This document shows, in pieces, positions 1 to 13,500 of a stretch of 64,000 nt of DNA (its first letter is position 1; every line of letters begins with the position of its first letter). The stretch covers positions 702,215 to 766,214 of the forward strand of contig WFMF01000051.1 in the NCBI GenBank assembly GCA_011033025.1, read 5' to 3'. This DNA comes from Beroe forskalii. Taxonomy: Eukaryota; Ctenophora; Nuda; Beroida; Beroidae. The notes under the pieces are model-generated. The model did not search any database and had not been told where the DNA came from. It worked only from the letters and a program-made list of their open reading frames with translations. A program made the translations under genes and the position numbers.

Positions 1-62
1 ACTTGACACTTCAATTTTGTGAGTAATTAACAGAGCAAACTATCAATGCACTGTGTTTTCAG

Positions 63-1050
63 GAGAGTTCCACCAACTGTACAGAGTGGTCAGCACTGGT
101 TGTACCACAGGACTGCTACCTGCCCGCTTCATAGCACTGTGTTTCAGTCATCTTGTAGCTCTAGTGACTCACCAAACACTCACAGACAGGTAGGTGTCTT
201 CTGACACAGAAAATAATGGAATTACAACAGAGCTATTATAGCCGAATTTTTGATGGCAAGTTTAAGAAATGCAAGTAACGACTCATGTAAAGTAGGGGTC
301 AGCTTATGTGCATTGCATTCACAGTGATTATTGACGTCAAGGTATGGTTTTGTCCAAAAGACAAAATGGAACATAAGATATCTAGGGTACCACTCTACAG
401 TACAACAGTAGTTGATTATAATTAAATTTACCAAAACAACACTACCTCAGGGAAGGATTGGGGCTGTTAACGGTGTCACTACAGCATGGTATTCTGGCAA
501 TGCTGACAGTGGTCCCTGGCATGACAAAGCAACCCATTAGCAATTACCCTTCTACTATTCTACTAGTAGCAGTGATTTACATGTTGCTAGCAACACTTCT
601 CAGATACTTCAGACCTTTCAGCAACATGCTCTATAACCTTACACCCCTCTACACCACAGCTGTCAAGGTACATCATCCCATTTTTTATCTATCTTTCCAG
701 GTATGAAGCATGAAATACGGCAGGTACAGATTAGTTTAAAGTTCATACACCAGCTTGTGTAATGTATCGATGCACGTTAAAGATTATGATTTCCATATAA
801 ATACAGATATCCTGAACACAAGTAACATCCCCAACCTCAGATCTACCAGCTGTACAGTAACCATGTGCAGGGTAGCTGCGGCATGATATCAGAGCTCTCC
901 ACCCTCCACATCCTCCTCCTAAGCGTGTTCTACCTCTCCCGACTACAGAGCAAGGCAACCAAGATACGGACTATCTTAGTGGTGTGTCTGGTAACCAACA
1001 CCCTGCAGCTGGGACAGTGTCTGCACTTTAGGGCGCAGACAGCAAGATCA
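63..1050 (+). CDS. Partial multi-pass membrane protein gene (three exons)
   Basis: Three exons read in one consistent frame: 63-189 (acceptor ttttcag, donor GTAGGT), 451-667 (acceptor acctcag, donor GTACAT) and 841 to about 1050 (acceptor acctcag, possible donor GTGTAC at 1051). Phases agree (2/1, then 0/0). The peptide is rich in hydrophobic stretches: one in the first exon around LLPARFIALCFSHLVAL, two in the second around LLTVSLQHGILAML and ILLVAVIYMLLATLL, and one in the third around LHILLLSVFYL. It is therefore a polytopic membrane protein. Both ends are missing; the start lies left of the window. Spacing of the membrane segments faintly recalls the TRC8 N-terminal domain of RNF139/RNF145 E3 ligases, but I see no RING finger and do not claim identity. 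The open frame runs on to a stop at 1090-1092, but bases from about 1071 belong to a repeat, so the real exon must end earlier. Confidence 0.55.
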
Positions 1051-1070
1051 GTGTACAGACAGTGCGGTAT

Positions 1071-1490
1071 TGAAGGGTTTAGTAACGAGTAAGAATTGCT
1101 AACCGGGATATAACACACGAAGGCCGAAGGCCCGAGTGTGTTATATCGCATTAAGAACCGAGGCCGAAGGCCGAGGTTTTTATTGCAGAGGTTTGCAATT
1201 TTTACGAGTTATTAAACTGAATTATGCACCGTAATTACTCGTAAAAAAGGGGATAATTTCAAACACAAGGAAATGTTTTAATATATGATATGAAGCTACA
1301 ACTGGGTCGACTGTGCGAAATAAATTATTACGCACTGTTCCACTGCACCATAATAAATTATTATGACCTACAGTGCGTAATAAATCCTGGTTTTGGCACT
1401 TCAGTGCGTAATAATTTATTGCGCACGGTACCCTGGTGCCTATAGGGTTTTTGAATACATAGCAAAAACATGCCTGGAAGGTGCATAATA
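1071..1490. repeat. Inverted-repeat family R1, left copy
   Basis: This 420-bp stretch matches the reverse complement of about 4715-5123 at high identity. It contains two short hairpins built on GGCCGAAGGCC (near 1121 and 1160) and runs of TGCGTAATAAATTATTA-like sequence. No ORF or TSD is evident. The two copies face each other and bracket the GKAP1-like gene and the last exon of the rhomboid gene. Confidence 0.8.
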
Positions 1491-1536
1491 TGATGTAGGA
1501 AATACGCTGAAATTTACTGTGATTTTTATTTGAAAA

Positions 1537-1985
1537 GGGATCGTTCACATATTACGTAATCACCTAAGGGGAGGGAGGGAGTTTTCAAATGATTACATTT
1601 GATTGCAGGGAGGGGGGAGGGGGTTTGGTGGTTGATTACGTAATCAAAATTTACACTTTTTTACACAATTTTTGACATTTTTGCCACAAATTCTCGATAT
1701 TTTGAGCAAAATTTTCAGAAAACCAACTCAAAAGCACTATTTTTCAGCACCATTTTTAAAAAACTTACCTCAATATTTTCATAAATTTTTCCAAAGTTGG
1801 AACATAATCAATTTTAAAGTATTTACACTGTCCATTTTCTTCATTTTCTACTCAAAAAGGTGGGGGGGGGTTAAGCCATGATTACGTAATGTTCTCCTCA
1901 AGAGAGGGGGGTTGGCCTTTGATTACGTTTGATTACGAGGGGGGTTGAAAATGGCCAAAAACTTACATAATATGTGAACGATCCC
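1537..1985. mobile_element. MITE-like element with terminal inverted repeats
   Basis: It begins GGGATCGTTCACATATTACG and ends with the near reverse complement (ACATAATATGTGAACGATCCC), giving a 449-bp element with TIRs of about 20 bp. The inside holds G-rich runs and several GATTACGTAAT-like copies, with no transposase. It lies directly downstream of the last visible exon of the GKAP1-like gene. No confident TSD is visible. A diverged reverse-orientation relative lies at about 54400-54740. Confidence 0.75.
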
Positions 1986-1999
1986 AAACTTAAATGTAC

Positions 2000-3549
2000 C
2001 CACATCAATCGGTATCTCCGTGATAGGTATCTCGTCTTCCTTCGATATCCGTTTTATCACATCCTTGATATCATCAATAACGGGAAGAAACAAATCTTCC
2101 TCCTCCTCCTCCTCCTCCTCTTCTTCTACCACAGGTTCTTTCTTATCCTGTCAAGGAGATTAAAATACATGTACATTGTACAGCAGACAGTTTCATCACA
2201 AGTTGTCATTGTTTGTTTTTGGAATTGCTTCGTTTGAGTAATAATATAAAGTTCAATGCAAGTTACAATGTGTTATGGTATTTACATTTTCAGCTTCAGC
2301 AGATGCTTTGTTTTTCTTCTTCTTAGCTGGTTTCTGTGGTGATTCTGAAATTTCAGCTGAAGTAAAGCCACAGTGTAACTTGACAAAAGACTATCTTTAG
2401 ATAAGAAAAATACAACGTTGTAATTTATAATTCTAGAATTGCCAATTTGTTGTGTCAGGACAAAAAGCATTTCACTGAGAAAAATAATCTATTTTGGGTG
2501 CAATTTTACTTCAGTGGCGGGTGAGGGTCAGCCTATTAATTATGCATACACGCAAGTACCTGAGTGTTTCTGTGTTTTGACCATGTCGTCAATAGCCCTC
2601 TGCTCTCTCTGCTCCTCCTCGAGTTTGCTGAGTCTCATGGCGGACTCCAGCTCCTCCTGGAACTGCTCCTCCTCAGTAAGAGCTGGGGCTGGCGGTGCTG
2701 AGGGCTCAGCTTCTTCTTCAGCAGCCCCTGCAGCCTCAGCAGCTGCCTGCGAGGGGTGGTCATGTGAATCCAGCCATTTTCAATGTTGTGTGTACCATAA
2801 TATAATACCTTCATTAACAAACTTCAGGGAAATAAAATTTCGTGCAACAAGTCACAGTCTGCAAATATAATCAGGGATGGCCCGTTCTTTCAGTGGTTCT
2901 AGACTACTTTGTATCAGGAAGTTCGTCTAACCGTATCAGATGCATATTGGTGAAATGTGTCAAAGTCTTGAGGATGTAAACCAAACTTTTAAACTTTAAG
3001 GTTAAATGTTTGGTTCACATACTGGGGTCTGTGTTACACTCACAGTTGTTGGCTACAGCAGCTCACCTGCTTCTTTTTCCTGGCTCGCCGTTTAGCGTTT
3101 TTACTGAGTCCCTGGCCCTGCCCCGGCTGAGTGGTGATGATGTTTTGGGAGGGAGCTGCACTCATCCCTACTACTGAAGTATTGGAGGCTGGGGTTGAGA
3201 GTTTCGAGGGCTTCTTCTTAGAGACTGCTGCAGCTGCTGAAATAACACTGAATGAATGCCGAGTACTTAGCAAAGTTATGCAAAAATTATATTTGAAAAT
3301 TAATAAGCCCAGATAAAAGCAAAACGACAAACAAAGGTATATCTACCAAGCAATGTTTGAGCTTTCGCAAAAAAGGCAAAACCCATCAATTACCGTCACA
3401 GTTAATAGAAAAGACTGACGCTGTTTGGCTGCTTTCTTGGGCTTCTTCCATGCCTTCTCATCGTCTTCACTGTCGCTGATATTCAAGAATCCAAACTTAT
3501 TGGAAACGTTGAAGGCTTTGATGTCATCGTTTGTGATGATGGCTGCCAT
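2000..3549 (-). CDS. GKAP1-like protein, five 5' exons (partial)
   Basis: Exons on the minus strand: 3420-3549 (start codon at 3549), 3067-3236, 2560-2746, 2286-2344 and 2000-2147, all with GT-AG borders and compatible phases. Order of features: an N-terminal segment NKFGFLNISDSEDDE that resembles the SRFALLQVDSGSDSE-type start of G-kinase-anchoring protein 1; Lys-rich blocks ending KNAKRRARKKKQ; an acidic/Ala stretch; the helix FQEELESAMRLSKLEEEQRE, which corresponds to the conserved FEADLEKALLLSKLEYEE region of GKAP1; a second basic block; and a run of about ten Glu followed by LFLPVIDDIKDVI. GKAP1 is a coiled-coil Golgi-associated protein that binds cGMP-dependent kinase. The C-terminal coiled coil is not found here: after the donor at 2000 comes a MITE, and later exons would lie beyond or before position 1. 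The first donor (GTCAGT) is the weakest junction. Confidence 0.65.
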
Positions 3550-4206
3550 GGTAATCACTTAATCAGGCTAAACTCAGGATAATATCGTTATATTATTGAT
3601 TATTGGCAGAGTACAACAAGTTAGTCAGAGAGAATAATTATAGAGTTTAACTTTAAGGTTGATACTGAATTCATGACGTTACGAAACATTAAGATTTCTT
3701 GAAGTTCTATAAGGTAGCTGAGGGAAATGAATTCATAGTAAGAAAATTTTGGTGCCTCCTTTGACGAAGAGCACATATAAATCATGATTTATTGAAGTAA
3801 GGATGCAATGAAACATAAATATCAGTCAAAATTAGTGAAAGAATTAAAATAAAGTTATTATTTAATGTGTCCTCATCACTAGGACCATAATTTTAAGTTG
3901 CTGACTTAAACTAGATAATATCAAAATGGCATTAATAGTTTTCAAATTTCTGATAAACTGTTCTTTTTTTCATAGATCATGGTCAATGATTTCTCCAATG
4001 TTCATCCATCACGATAATAGAGCAATAGCAGTAAAAAAATATTTACAAATTCAATTTAATCAAAAGCAATTGACCGAATAGAATTGTTTCCTCGTGGCTT
4101 ATTAACTCAGGGATGATCATCATATTAGGTTTCATGATTCATATAGTGCTGAGGTAGGTATCAGACTACAGTATGAACACAGAAATCACCTCTGGAGAGG
4201 ACAGTG
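3550..4206. other. Intergenic stretch between GKAP1-like 5' end and RHBDD1 3' end
   Basis: AT-rich DNA with no convincing exon, repeat or hairpin. It must contain the promoter of the GKAP1-like gene and the 3' UTR and polyadenylation site of the rhomboid gene, both on the minus strand, but I could not pin either to a clear motif. Confidence 0.4.
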
Positions 4207-4504
4207 CTACTGAAAGTGCATCACCCTCCTTCTCCTGATCTCATCGGCGTCTAGTGGAAGGTTGGGCGGCTGAAATCCTGACAAATCTTCATCGTGTGTT
4301 GGTTCTGGAGGGGGAGCAGAGGGTTCAGCTCTAGGCAGGTCAGGGTACAGTCTGTTGGAGCTAGGGGCATACCCTCTGGGCCCCGCGGTATAGTCCGTAG
4401 GGCGTGCAGTGTACCCAGTAGGGCCTGCATTGTACCCAGTAGGGCCTCTATTATCATCTTGAAGACTCCGTCTGATGGCTTCTTGAACCTCTGCATCTTC
4501 TGGG
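4207..4504 (-). CDS. RHBDD1: RHBDD1 last coding exon: UIM, YxAGPTG repeats, p97-binding tail
   Basis: Acceptor ccctggcag; stop TAG at 4207-4209. It encodes the ubiquitin-interacting helix PEDAEVQEAIRRSLQDD, about four tandem eight-residue repeats of the GPTGYNA / GPTGYTA type, a Pro-rich stretch and the basic C-terminus DEIRRRRVMHFQ. The octapeptide repeats are not a feature of the vertebrate protein that I know of and look like a local expansion. Confidence 0.88.
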
Positions 4505-7500
4505 CTGCCAGGGTGCAATAAAGGAATTAAAAGAAAACTTTCAAAAAAGAAAATATTGACAGAAAAGTTCATAACTGAAATTTTGGATAGTAAAAAAAGG
4601 GCATTTTAACAGCAACAAGAATTGCGCCTGCAGGCTCGGTTCTTATTTTCCACCATTCCCGTATGCAGGCGCTTAGTTTCCCTCCCCGTCATAAGAAAAG
4701 AAGAATTATGCACCTTCCAGGCATGTTTTTGCTATGTATTCAAAAACCCTATAGGCACCAGGGTACCGTGTGCAATCAATTATTACGCACTGAAGTGCCA
4801 AAATCAGATTTTATTACGCACTTTAGATAATAATAATTTATTATGGTGCAGTGGAACAGTGCATGATAATTTATTTCGCACGGTCGACCCAGTTGTAGCT
4901 TCATATCATAGATTAAAACATTTCCTTGTGTTTGAAATAATCCCCTTTTTTACGAGTAATTACGGTGCATATTTCAGTTTAATAACTCGTCAAAATTGCA
5001 AACCTCAGCAATAAGAACCTCGGCCTTCGGCCTCGGTTCTTAATGCGATATAACACACTTGGGCCTTCGGCCCTCGTGTGTTATATCCCGGTTAGCAATT
5101 TCTACTCGTTACTAAACCCTTCATTTATCCCTCGAGGATAAATTTAAGTTCCTGGCAAGGTACGCGTACGCGCATAACTTTGTGGAGGTTTCACGTGTGA
5201 TCATCAGTTTAATTACGCCGCGCATGTTTCGTAGGTTCGTTGTTGTTTTAGATTTCGTGTGAAGATCTTATTTCATTTTAATATGTAAGTTTTGTTACGT
5301 TAGGAGCCAGACGACTCCTCGTACACGTTTTCCTACTTCGCTACTTATGATTACGCTGCCTCTTTGATCTTCTGATATGATAAATGGTAAAAAAACGGTT
5401 TTTACTCCGAGATGATCACTGATTATAATATTGCATTTTGTTCAACATATTTCTTTGATTTATTTCAGTTGCTAGTTGACGATTCATTTCAGTTGCTAGT
5501 CCCATAACTCTGTCAAATTGCATCAATTGCTTTAGCTCTTTAATGTCGTAGCAATTGGATTATCATTTCCCGAAAAGCTGAAATAGTTGTTGCCTACTTT
5601 TTTGTTCGAAATGCCAGTAATAAAGACGTTAGAAATGAGTTTGTAAGTAAATCATAATTAAGTCTACTCCTCGGCCTGATGTTCTATTCATCTACAGGGC
5701 ACAGGAGTGAATTACTGATATTCTGATAATCGCCTTTCAGGCAGCTGATTACTCTGGGCTAAATCAGTCGATCAGTGTCGAGTACCTGTCAGCGCGAAAG
5801 TTTAAGAATCATGAATTATGAAAATTGGTGAGGACGGACATCGGCCATCATGCGCGCGCGCACGTGCAACACGAATACTGCCTCCTGATTGGTTGTTAGC
5901 ATGGTTACCACAGTATAGGTAGTATGTACAAATTTTCCGGGCATTTTCAGAATCCAGAATTTATCCATTGCCAACCCTCCTCATTGCCTTTTTGTATTCA
6001 CAAAAAGGCCAATGGGGAGGGAAAAAATAGTAAAATTTAGTTTAGAAAATTTTGTATCTTTGGACAGTACAGCCAAACTTAAATTAGGGTCTAAGCCATA
6101 ATTATGTTTTAAGGAATGAACATATTATCACCATGAGCATGAATAACAATTTTTTTCAATAATCGTTTTTAAAGAACACATATTGCTGAATGCATGCTGA
6201 AGACGCCAAGAAAGACAGGGAACGTTAATAAAATGTTTCTCATTTTTTATCTGGTGACATGTTCCCTTAACTTGATCTAACAAAGGCTCTCCACAACTCC
6301 CAAAGTCTCCGTGTCAACTTCTTGTAAATCTCGCTGTAAAACACTGGATTCAGCAGACTATTGAGAGGGATGAATATCAAGGCAAACAACTCAAACACCA
6401 AAGGAGGAGGCTCCCTGTCCAGGCATTCAAATAATAGTATTGTAAAAATAAATGGTATCCAGCAAAGAAGCTCAGATCCAATCATGAGAATTATTTTCCA
6501 CTTCAATGAAGATATTCTTTGAACTCTTTTTCCCATTTTCGCGTTTCCATTGCCAGGTGCCAAAGCCAAACTTTTCTTTGTTTTGTTTTGTTCGATTAGA
6601 ATACTTGTATAAGTCGCGATAACAGAACCTAATATCAGAGTTAAAGATGCACAGAAAGATAGTTTGTAGATTTTATAGGAACCTCGAGTCTTAAAGATGT
6701 TGTGTATGCACAGGCCAGTGTTTCCATAGTATCCGATTTCTTCAATATCAAAGATGTCTGATTGATTGATTGAAAGCCCCCGTGGGGGATTGCCGCTTTT
6801 ACGGGCGAAAAAACAAATCATATAATTAAACTTTATTGAATTGAAAAATAACACACATAATACAAATTAAAAATTCCCCCGCTGGTCATAGTCGTGGTTA
6901 ATGTAGGAGTGTAGGTACCTACAACCTGCAAAACTTTCATTTATGAATATTCCGGCTGGATTTCCTAAGGCCGGCTATGTTATAAAGGGGAAAATTACAA
7001 CTTTGCCATTCAGTTGGTTCGCCTTCATTCTGAATTTTTAACAGATTACCTTTAACATGATTTTTGTAAGACTTAGTGGTCAGGAAACTAACAGGGGGTA
7101 GAGAGTCTTCAATATCACAACTTAGGAAAAGAAGAGGACCTTTGAAAAAAAGAGACCTTCTATAAAAATGGTTATCATAGGATTTTAACCAATTTTCGCA
7201 AGAGACGTGTGTTGAACCTGGAATGGGGCTATCTTTTGAGAGAGTAGAGGCAACTGATTTGGGAATTTCAGAAGGAAAGTGTCGGACTTTGCGCAGAAAT
7301 AGGAATGCATTGAGTGCTACGATTCCATGAATTGTCAAAATTCCGAAGTCAGCGAAATGGGGTTTGGTATGGCCGGGGATTTCTCCATCCCTGTATCTAT
7401 AGTTTATAAAACCGGGAACAACAGCTCGTAGTCCTTTCTTTTGTTTCCTAAAGAGAGTATCGATATTTGATTTGGCCGAAAAGCCCCATACCAGAGAGCA

Positions 7501-10500
7501 AAAGTTTAGATGAGACTGGACAAAGCTATGATATATTTGTAGCCTAGCTGTAAGGGGTAGGTATTTTTTAATTTTATACATGACTCCCACATAACGGGAC
7601 ATTTTGCTAGCAATAGTTTGTACATGCTTTGACCAATTTAACGACTCGTCAATAACTACACCGAGAAAGCGGGCTTCTTTTACAAATTTAATGGGTGTTT
7701 TAGAAATTATTAGCGGCGAAGGTAGTTGTAAATTTTTGGATCTGGAGAAGATCATATACTTTGTTTTCTTAAGATTTAATACAAGTCCATTAGACTCTAC
7801 CCACTGAACAAGGCTCGAGACAAGCCTGTTTAGCTGATCATTAATCGATTCTATTGTATCTGCAGTAAGTATAATGTTGGCATCGTCAGCATATAGTATA
7901 AACCTGGCAAAGTCTGCAACCTCGGGTATATCATTTATATATACTATAAATAGGAGAGGTCCTAGAATGCTTCCTTGTGGTACTCCGTATCTAACATCCC
8001 TTAAATCAGAATTTCCACCGTTGACAGAGACAAATTGTTTTCTGCCGCTGAGATATGACTCAATCCACTTGAGAGGGGTTCCACGGACGCCATAATGGGA
8101 TAATTTATCAAGTAGTTTGGAGTGCTCCACTAGATCAAATGCTTTGGAAAAGTCTATGAGCAGTAGGAGAGATTTGGCGTTTAGAGAGCGATTCAAGTAT
8201 TATGTTTTGGGCACTTAGAAGGGCATGTTCACAGGATCGACCTGGGCGAAATCCATATTGCATCTCGTTTAGTGAGCAGTTTGAATCTAAGAAATTAAGC
8301 AAACGGTTATGCATAAGTTTTTCAAAATTTTGGAGAAAGAGGAAAGCAAGGAAATTGGCCTGTAATTAGATACACTAGATTTTGAGCCCTCTTTGTGGAT
8401 TGGAATCACTCTCGCGGTTTTCATTTGCTCAGGAAAAACACCTTCCTGGAAAGATTTGTTAACAATCAAAGCAAGTACATCTGTAAATTTATGTGAATTA
8501 TTCGCAATTTTCAATGCATCTATCTTTAAGTCTCTGGTAGCCTTGTTCTTGAAACCGTTTATTGTTTTATGTATATCGGCTGCGCGAACTGATTCAAGAT
8601 ACATAGAACGACTGACAGAACCCTTGAGAAATTGCTGATGATTAAGCGCTGTATTATTCATGTTGCTCTTCAGATCAGATGCTATGTTAGAAAAATAGTC
8701 ATTGAAAGAGTTGGCCATATCATTAGGTATGTTAATCGTGTCGCCCTTTTTGTTGATAAGCTTGTTGATATGCGTTGTTTTATTATTACGGTTTAAAAGA
8801 CTGTTGATCATTTGCCATTGCTTTCTGGAGTTATCCCTATGCTTATCGAAAAAATCCTTGCAATATTTGATTTTAGCTAGTTCGATATGCTTGTCGCAGA
8901 AGACTTTCAATCTATCGTATGTTCTCTTATTAATGGAAGATGGCCTCTTAACAAAATCGTGGTAAGCGTTCTGTCTGCGCGCGCAGGCATCTTCAAGCCA
9001 TGGCAAAATCCATGGTTTAGGGTTCTGCCTTTCGTTAGTACGTCGCACTCGCTTAGATTTAATGGGGTAAGCAGAATTATAGTGTTGAGTGTATATGGCT
9101 TCGAATTTGTTGTATGCCGTTTGGGTGTCCATGTCAGATGTTATTGCCTCCCACTTTTCGTTACTAATTAACTTATCAAATGCCTCGTTATTGGCTTCGT
9201 TGAATAATCGAGAGTCAGAATTCTTGTCTGAACAAGAAGTCAGACTCTTGATTCTACCTATAGCCGTGCTAGTTCCGAGCGAGCATGTGGTGTGTGTGGC
9301 GAGATGATCGGATAGATCAGTGGTAAATATATTACAGCTCAGTGTCCTATCAATATTGCTCGTATAAACATGGTCAATGAGGGTGGCAGAATGGTCAGTT
9401 ATTCTGGTTGGGCGCGATACAATCTGAGCGAAACCATGATTATGGGCTGTATCAACCAAGTTTTGGCAGTTAACGTCGTCATCATGTTTAATTAGATCTT
9501 GATTAAAATCTCCAGCAATGAACTTGATTTTGTTAGCAAATCGTGTAGCATTCAAAGACTTAAGAATATTATCGTACAACTTATTGAAATTATCAGCATT
9601 TTTGGAAGGTGATCGGTAGACATTACCTAGTATGACAGTTCTGGGTTGGCCTTTACATTCAAGAATTTTAACGAACTGAAATTCGCCACTCCCACTATAA
9701 TCGCTTTCTGATGTATCATACGGTGTAAAAAGGTTTAATATTTTCTTCGTCACATATTCTTGTGTTAACGTAAATAGCTAGTCCTCCTCCTTTCCCTGAC
9801 TTACGAATAGGATCTTGGATAACTGGTAAGTGAAAACCTGGAATTTTCAAATCATTAAGTCCGTTAGGAAGCGCAGTTGTAACACAGTTGGTTTCGTTCA
9901 AAAGGAGCACGTCAAACTTTTCGAAAAAAGTGATTTCTTCGCGCATTCTCTCAACCTTATTTGACAAGGAGCGGATGTTAAGTGAAAAAATACTTAGTTC
10001 GGTATCCCTACTGAGTGATACTACGGACGGTTGTTTGTAACTACATTTGACAAGCAGTTCTGCCACCTCGTTGAAGGCCTGGTTAATGTTTTGCTCGTCG
10101 TCTAAAACATTTCCTATTCTCTGTGTAAGATGAGAGCTACAATAAGGGTTGTAGATTTTGTTATTGTTCAAATTCGGATCTCCTAGCAGTTCATAAGTAC
10201 AGGCATGGAACCCTGGAATGATTTCCTCGCAGCATCTAGTGCACCCTAGTCTGTTATTCCAGCATTTAGCATGTACCTGGTTGAGACAGAAGTCACATGT
10301 GCGGACATTCCTTATTGAATACGAGTAACCTGTACAAGCAAAACATTTAACCTTGAATTTTTCAATAGCATTACCTGTCTGTCTTTTTGATCGCTTAGGT
10401 GCCGAGCAACCATTTACTGGCAAAATTTTAGCAATACATTCCCCACACGTCCATGGGATCCTAAGGTAAGTGATATGAATAGCATCTGCTTTGGTGAGTT

Positions 10501-13500
10501 TTTCACACGATAGGTGCATTAATCTGTCACACACCGTACATGTAAGCCTTGGTTGTGTTTTGGGGATTTTAATTGTACATTTTTCGCATTTCGGTCGTCT
10601 TATGGTAGAATTTACCATAAAAAATTTATGGGTGTAATAAAGCGATATTAAAATATTAATCAAACGGTTGAATGCACTCACAAATCAGCACTGCGTCAAG
10701 AACTATTAAGTCCTGCGTGACACTCAGTCGCTGATCAGGAATACTCTTTAATCAGATTAGTAATCGAGCGTAAATCTAGTTCAGAGAAATAGTGTAACTT
10801 TATTTATATTAACGTGTGTCGAACCGATATCAATATTCACAGCCACCGAGTGACACAAATTAGAGCACTCATATTAACATACTGTAGATAATATGTCGTG
10901 ACATATCGCGTACTATGGTAAAGATTTCATTTGTCTAGCTGTGTACTTAATTATTTCATTATATACTAGCTCATAAGTTACTAAAATAGACGCTGAACAA
11001 AGTATGAATATTAGCCTGTCATTACGCTTGTAATCTTACCTACTACCAACACAAAGAAAATTCATGTAATTATAGATTAAGCTGTTAATGCTGAGGGATA
11101 ATCAGTATGTGGGAAAGTGGCAGTGAAAACTAAGATATCAATAATTATCCTACGCGTGTGGGTGTAGACACAAGACGGGTTATTCCAAGCTCAGATCAAT
11201 ATTTGCAATTCGTTGTGTGATTCGCAGCACTCCATGCATTGTGAGGCAAGCGGGTCGCATAACTTTCGAAGTTAAATTTGACCTTAATTATTAACCTGCT
11301 GTTTCACTGCGTACCTGTTTGTTGTGAGTAAGGGGAAGAGGGCGGAAAATAGACGGGTATGCCGACGAGCAGCTGGGGAATCAGTAACTTGTTTAAAAAT
11401 GCTTAAACTGCGTAAAGAATCTATCAAACTCATAAACATGTGCTCAACATGCTTATCATGCTTATCTGTGATCAAAAACGATTAAGAGTGCTTGTAATGC
11501 TTTGAAAATTGTTAACAATGCTAAAAGATTTTTTAAATGCTAAGAAAGATGCTTAAAAATGCTTTCAGGTGCTTCAAATGCATATAAAATGCTTGAATGC
11601 ATAATAGCCATGCTTCTCAACAGTAAAGTGTAGATATTATAGGTGCTTAAAAATTGCTTAGGGGGACTTCAAGTGTTTTAAAGTGCTTAATACATTACAC
11701 TTAAATTTATAGTCATGCTTTTGGGTGCACACATTTTTTCCCTCCCCATTGGCCTTTTTGTAAAACAAAAAGGCAAATGAGAGGGTTGGCAGAGATCGCG
11801 GTTTGGGAAGGTGAGAAATAGGATATGTGTACCTATATGAGGTCCAGGTTTGCAATACAACTACTGTAATTTCTGGAAAGTGCCCGGATTGCTCCTTTAT
11901 AATATCAGTCGCGAAAATGTCCCATGTCCGTCCGGTGTCCCACCCCCCCGAAATCACGAAATTCTTAATTTTGAAGGCTTGAAGCTGTCGATTGTCGAAA
12001 ATGTATATTATGGTCTGAATAGGCCCATCCGTGCCACGTGCTCAAACTCTCCTAAATTACGACTCATTCTAAATTAAAGGGCTGATGAAGATTTTGTGTG
12101 TCTTAAAATCTTAGGAGCGACTCGGGCTATGGGTTGGTTCTGTACTTAGTTTAGTGCCAAACTTCATAACTATTCGACTCTATACTAAATTCAACTAAGT
12201 TCGAGAAATACTATGGTCGATGTGAAAGACGAATATTGCTTTTCGGAACAAGCGACAGCATTGAAACAGAAAACGAAAGCATGAAATTTGAAAGTGGGAA
12301 ATTTCAAATCAGCCAATAACTAATTGACTAGAAAATTTCCCAGATGGCAAAGTGCAAAGGTGATTTGAGGCTTAATGAAGCTGCTTCGTATAAAAATTCA
12401 GGAAAATACAGCGCGTAAATGACCAGTGACACAATCTGATGCGAAACGTAAACCAATAGAACAAAATGGCGCGAAATCTACAACGAACTGAGTACAACAA
12501 CTTGGTAGGTACGAACGCGCGCGCAAGAATTTTAGAAAAAATGGCACGTGCCAATGCATGTTCTCGGTGGTCGCGCGCAGCAGTGGAGCAACATTTATAC
12601 TCTGACTGCGAACGACTGCGTGTTGTATCATGATGCAAAGGTGACATCAAGCACCGTGGGGGAGGGAAATTAAGCGCCTGCATACGGGAACAATGGTCTA
12701 ACAAGAATTGTGCCGGCAGGCGCAATTCTTGTTACATTGGATATAAAATTTCCGTTGTTGGTAAATTTCATGATGACAGACAATATTCAAACATTATGTA
12801 GACATTTATATTTTAGACTTCATCGCACGTTCCAATCAATAAAACGTTGTCTCAGGGGCCATTTAAAGTCTCTCAAACGACCAGTAGGCCGTCTTCCATT
12901 AGTCAAACAAGAAGTGTACTCCACAGCCAATACCAGATGATCAGTAACTAACTTTCTCGCTTGCCACGTAATGTGGATACCTCTGCGGTCTTCTTTATCA
13001 ATTACTCCCTCCAGACGCTCACTGATTCTATCGTTCAGTAGAATGGAATGTGAGTCAAAGAAAGCTAGGTTACGTATGCTCTGAGCTAGTTCGTACATGT
13101 AAGCGTTAAACTCATTGATTTCATGGTTCAACCAATCATACTTGGTATGTGCGTGTAGAACGCTATTAAACATGAATTTTGTTCTGGGGTATTTTGCGCA
13201 GGTGCGACGTAGCCGTTCACAAACCATATCCGCGAGGGTTCTAGCTGTAAAACCATAGCACGACAAGTCGTTGATGCCTGCTGAGATTATGACAGTGTTG
13301 CAGATTTCGAATTCAGGCTCAAAATTAAAGATGTCAACAAGGCGTTTATTTGATTTTTTGATGCATCGTAGGTTGGTTACTTTGTTAAAGATCGAGGTTG
13401 GGGCTGCAGACAGGATTGAGTCTGTTAGCAGCAAACAGCGCTCATGCGTACCCGCGGGGATGGAGTTAGGGGACTTGTACTCTTCAGGGCGTGTGATTGG

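Noticed and set aside
1923..1999. C-terminal extension of the GKAP1-like exon past 2000
   Set aside because: It reads into the MITE at 1537-1985; a GTACAT donor ends the exon at 2000.
12372..12725. 117-codon Arg/Cys/Phe-rich ORF on the minus strand
   Set aside because: It overlaps repeat R2 and has the composition of a chance frame; no domain or splice signals.
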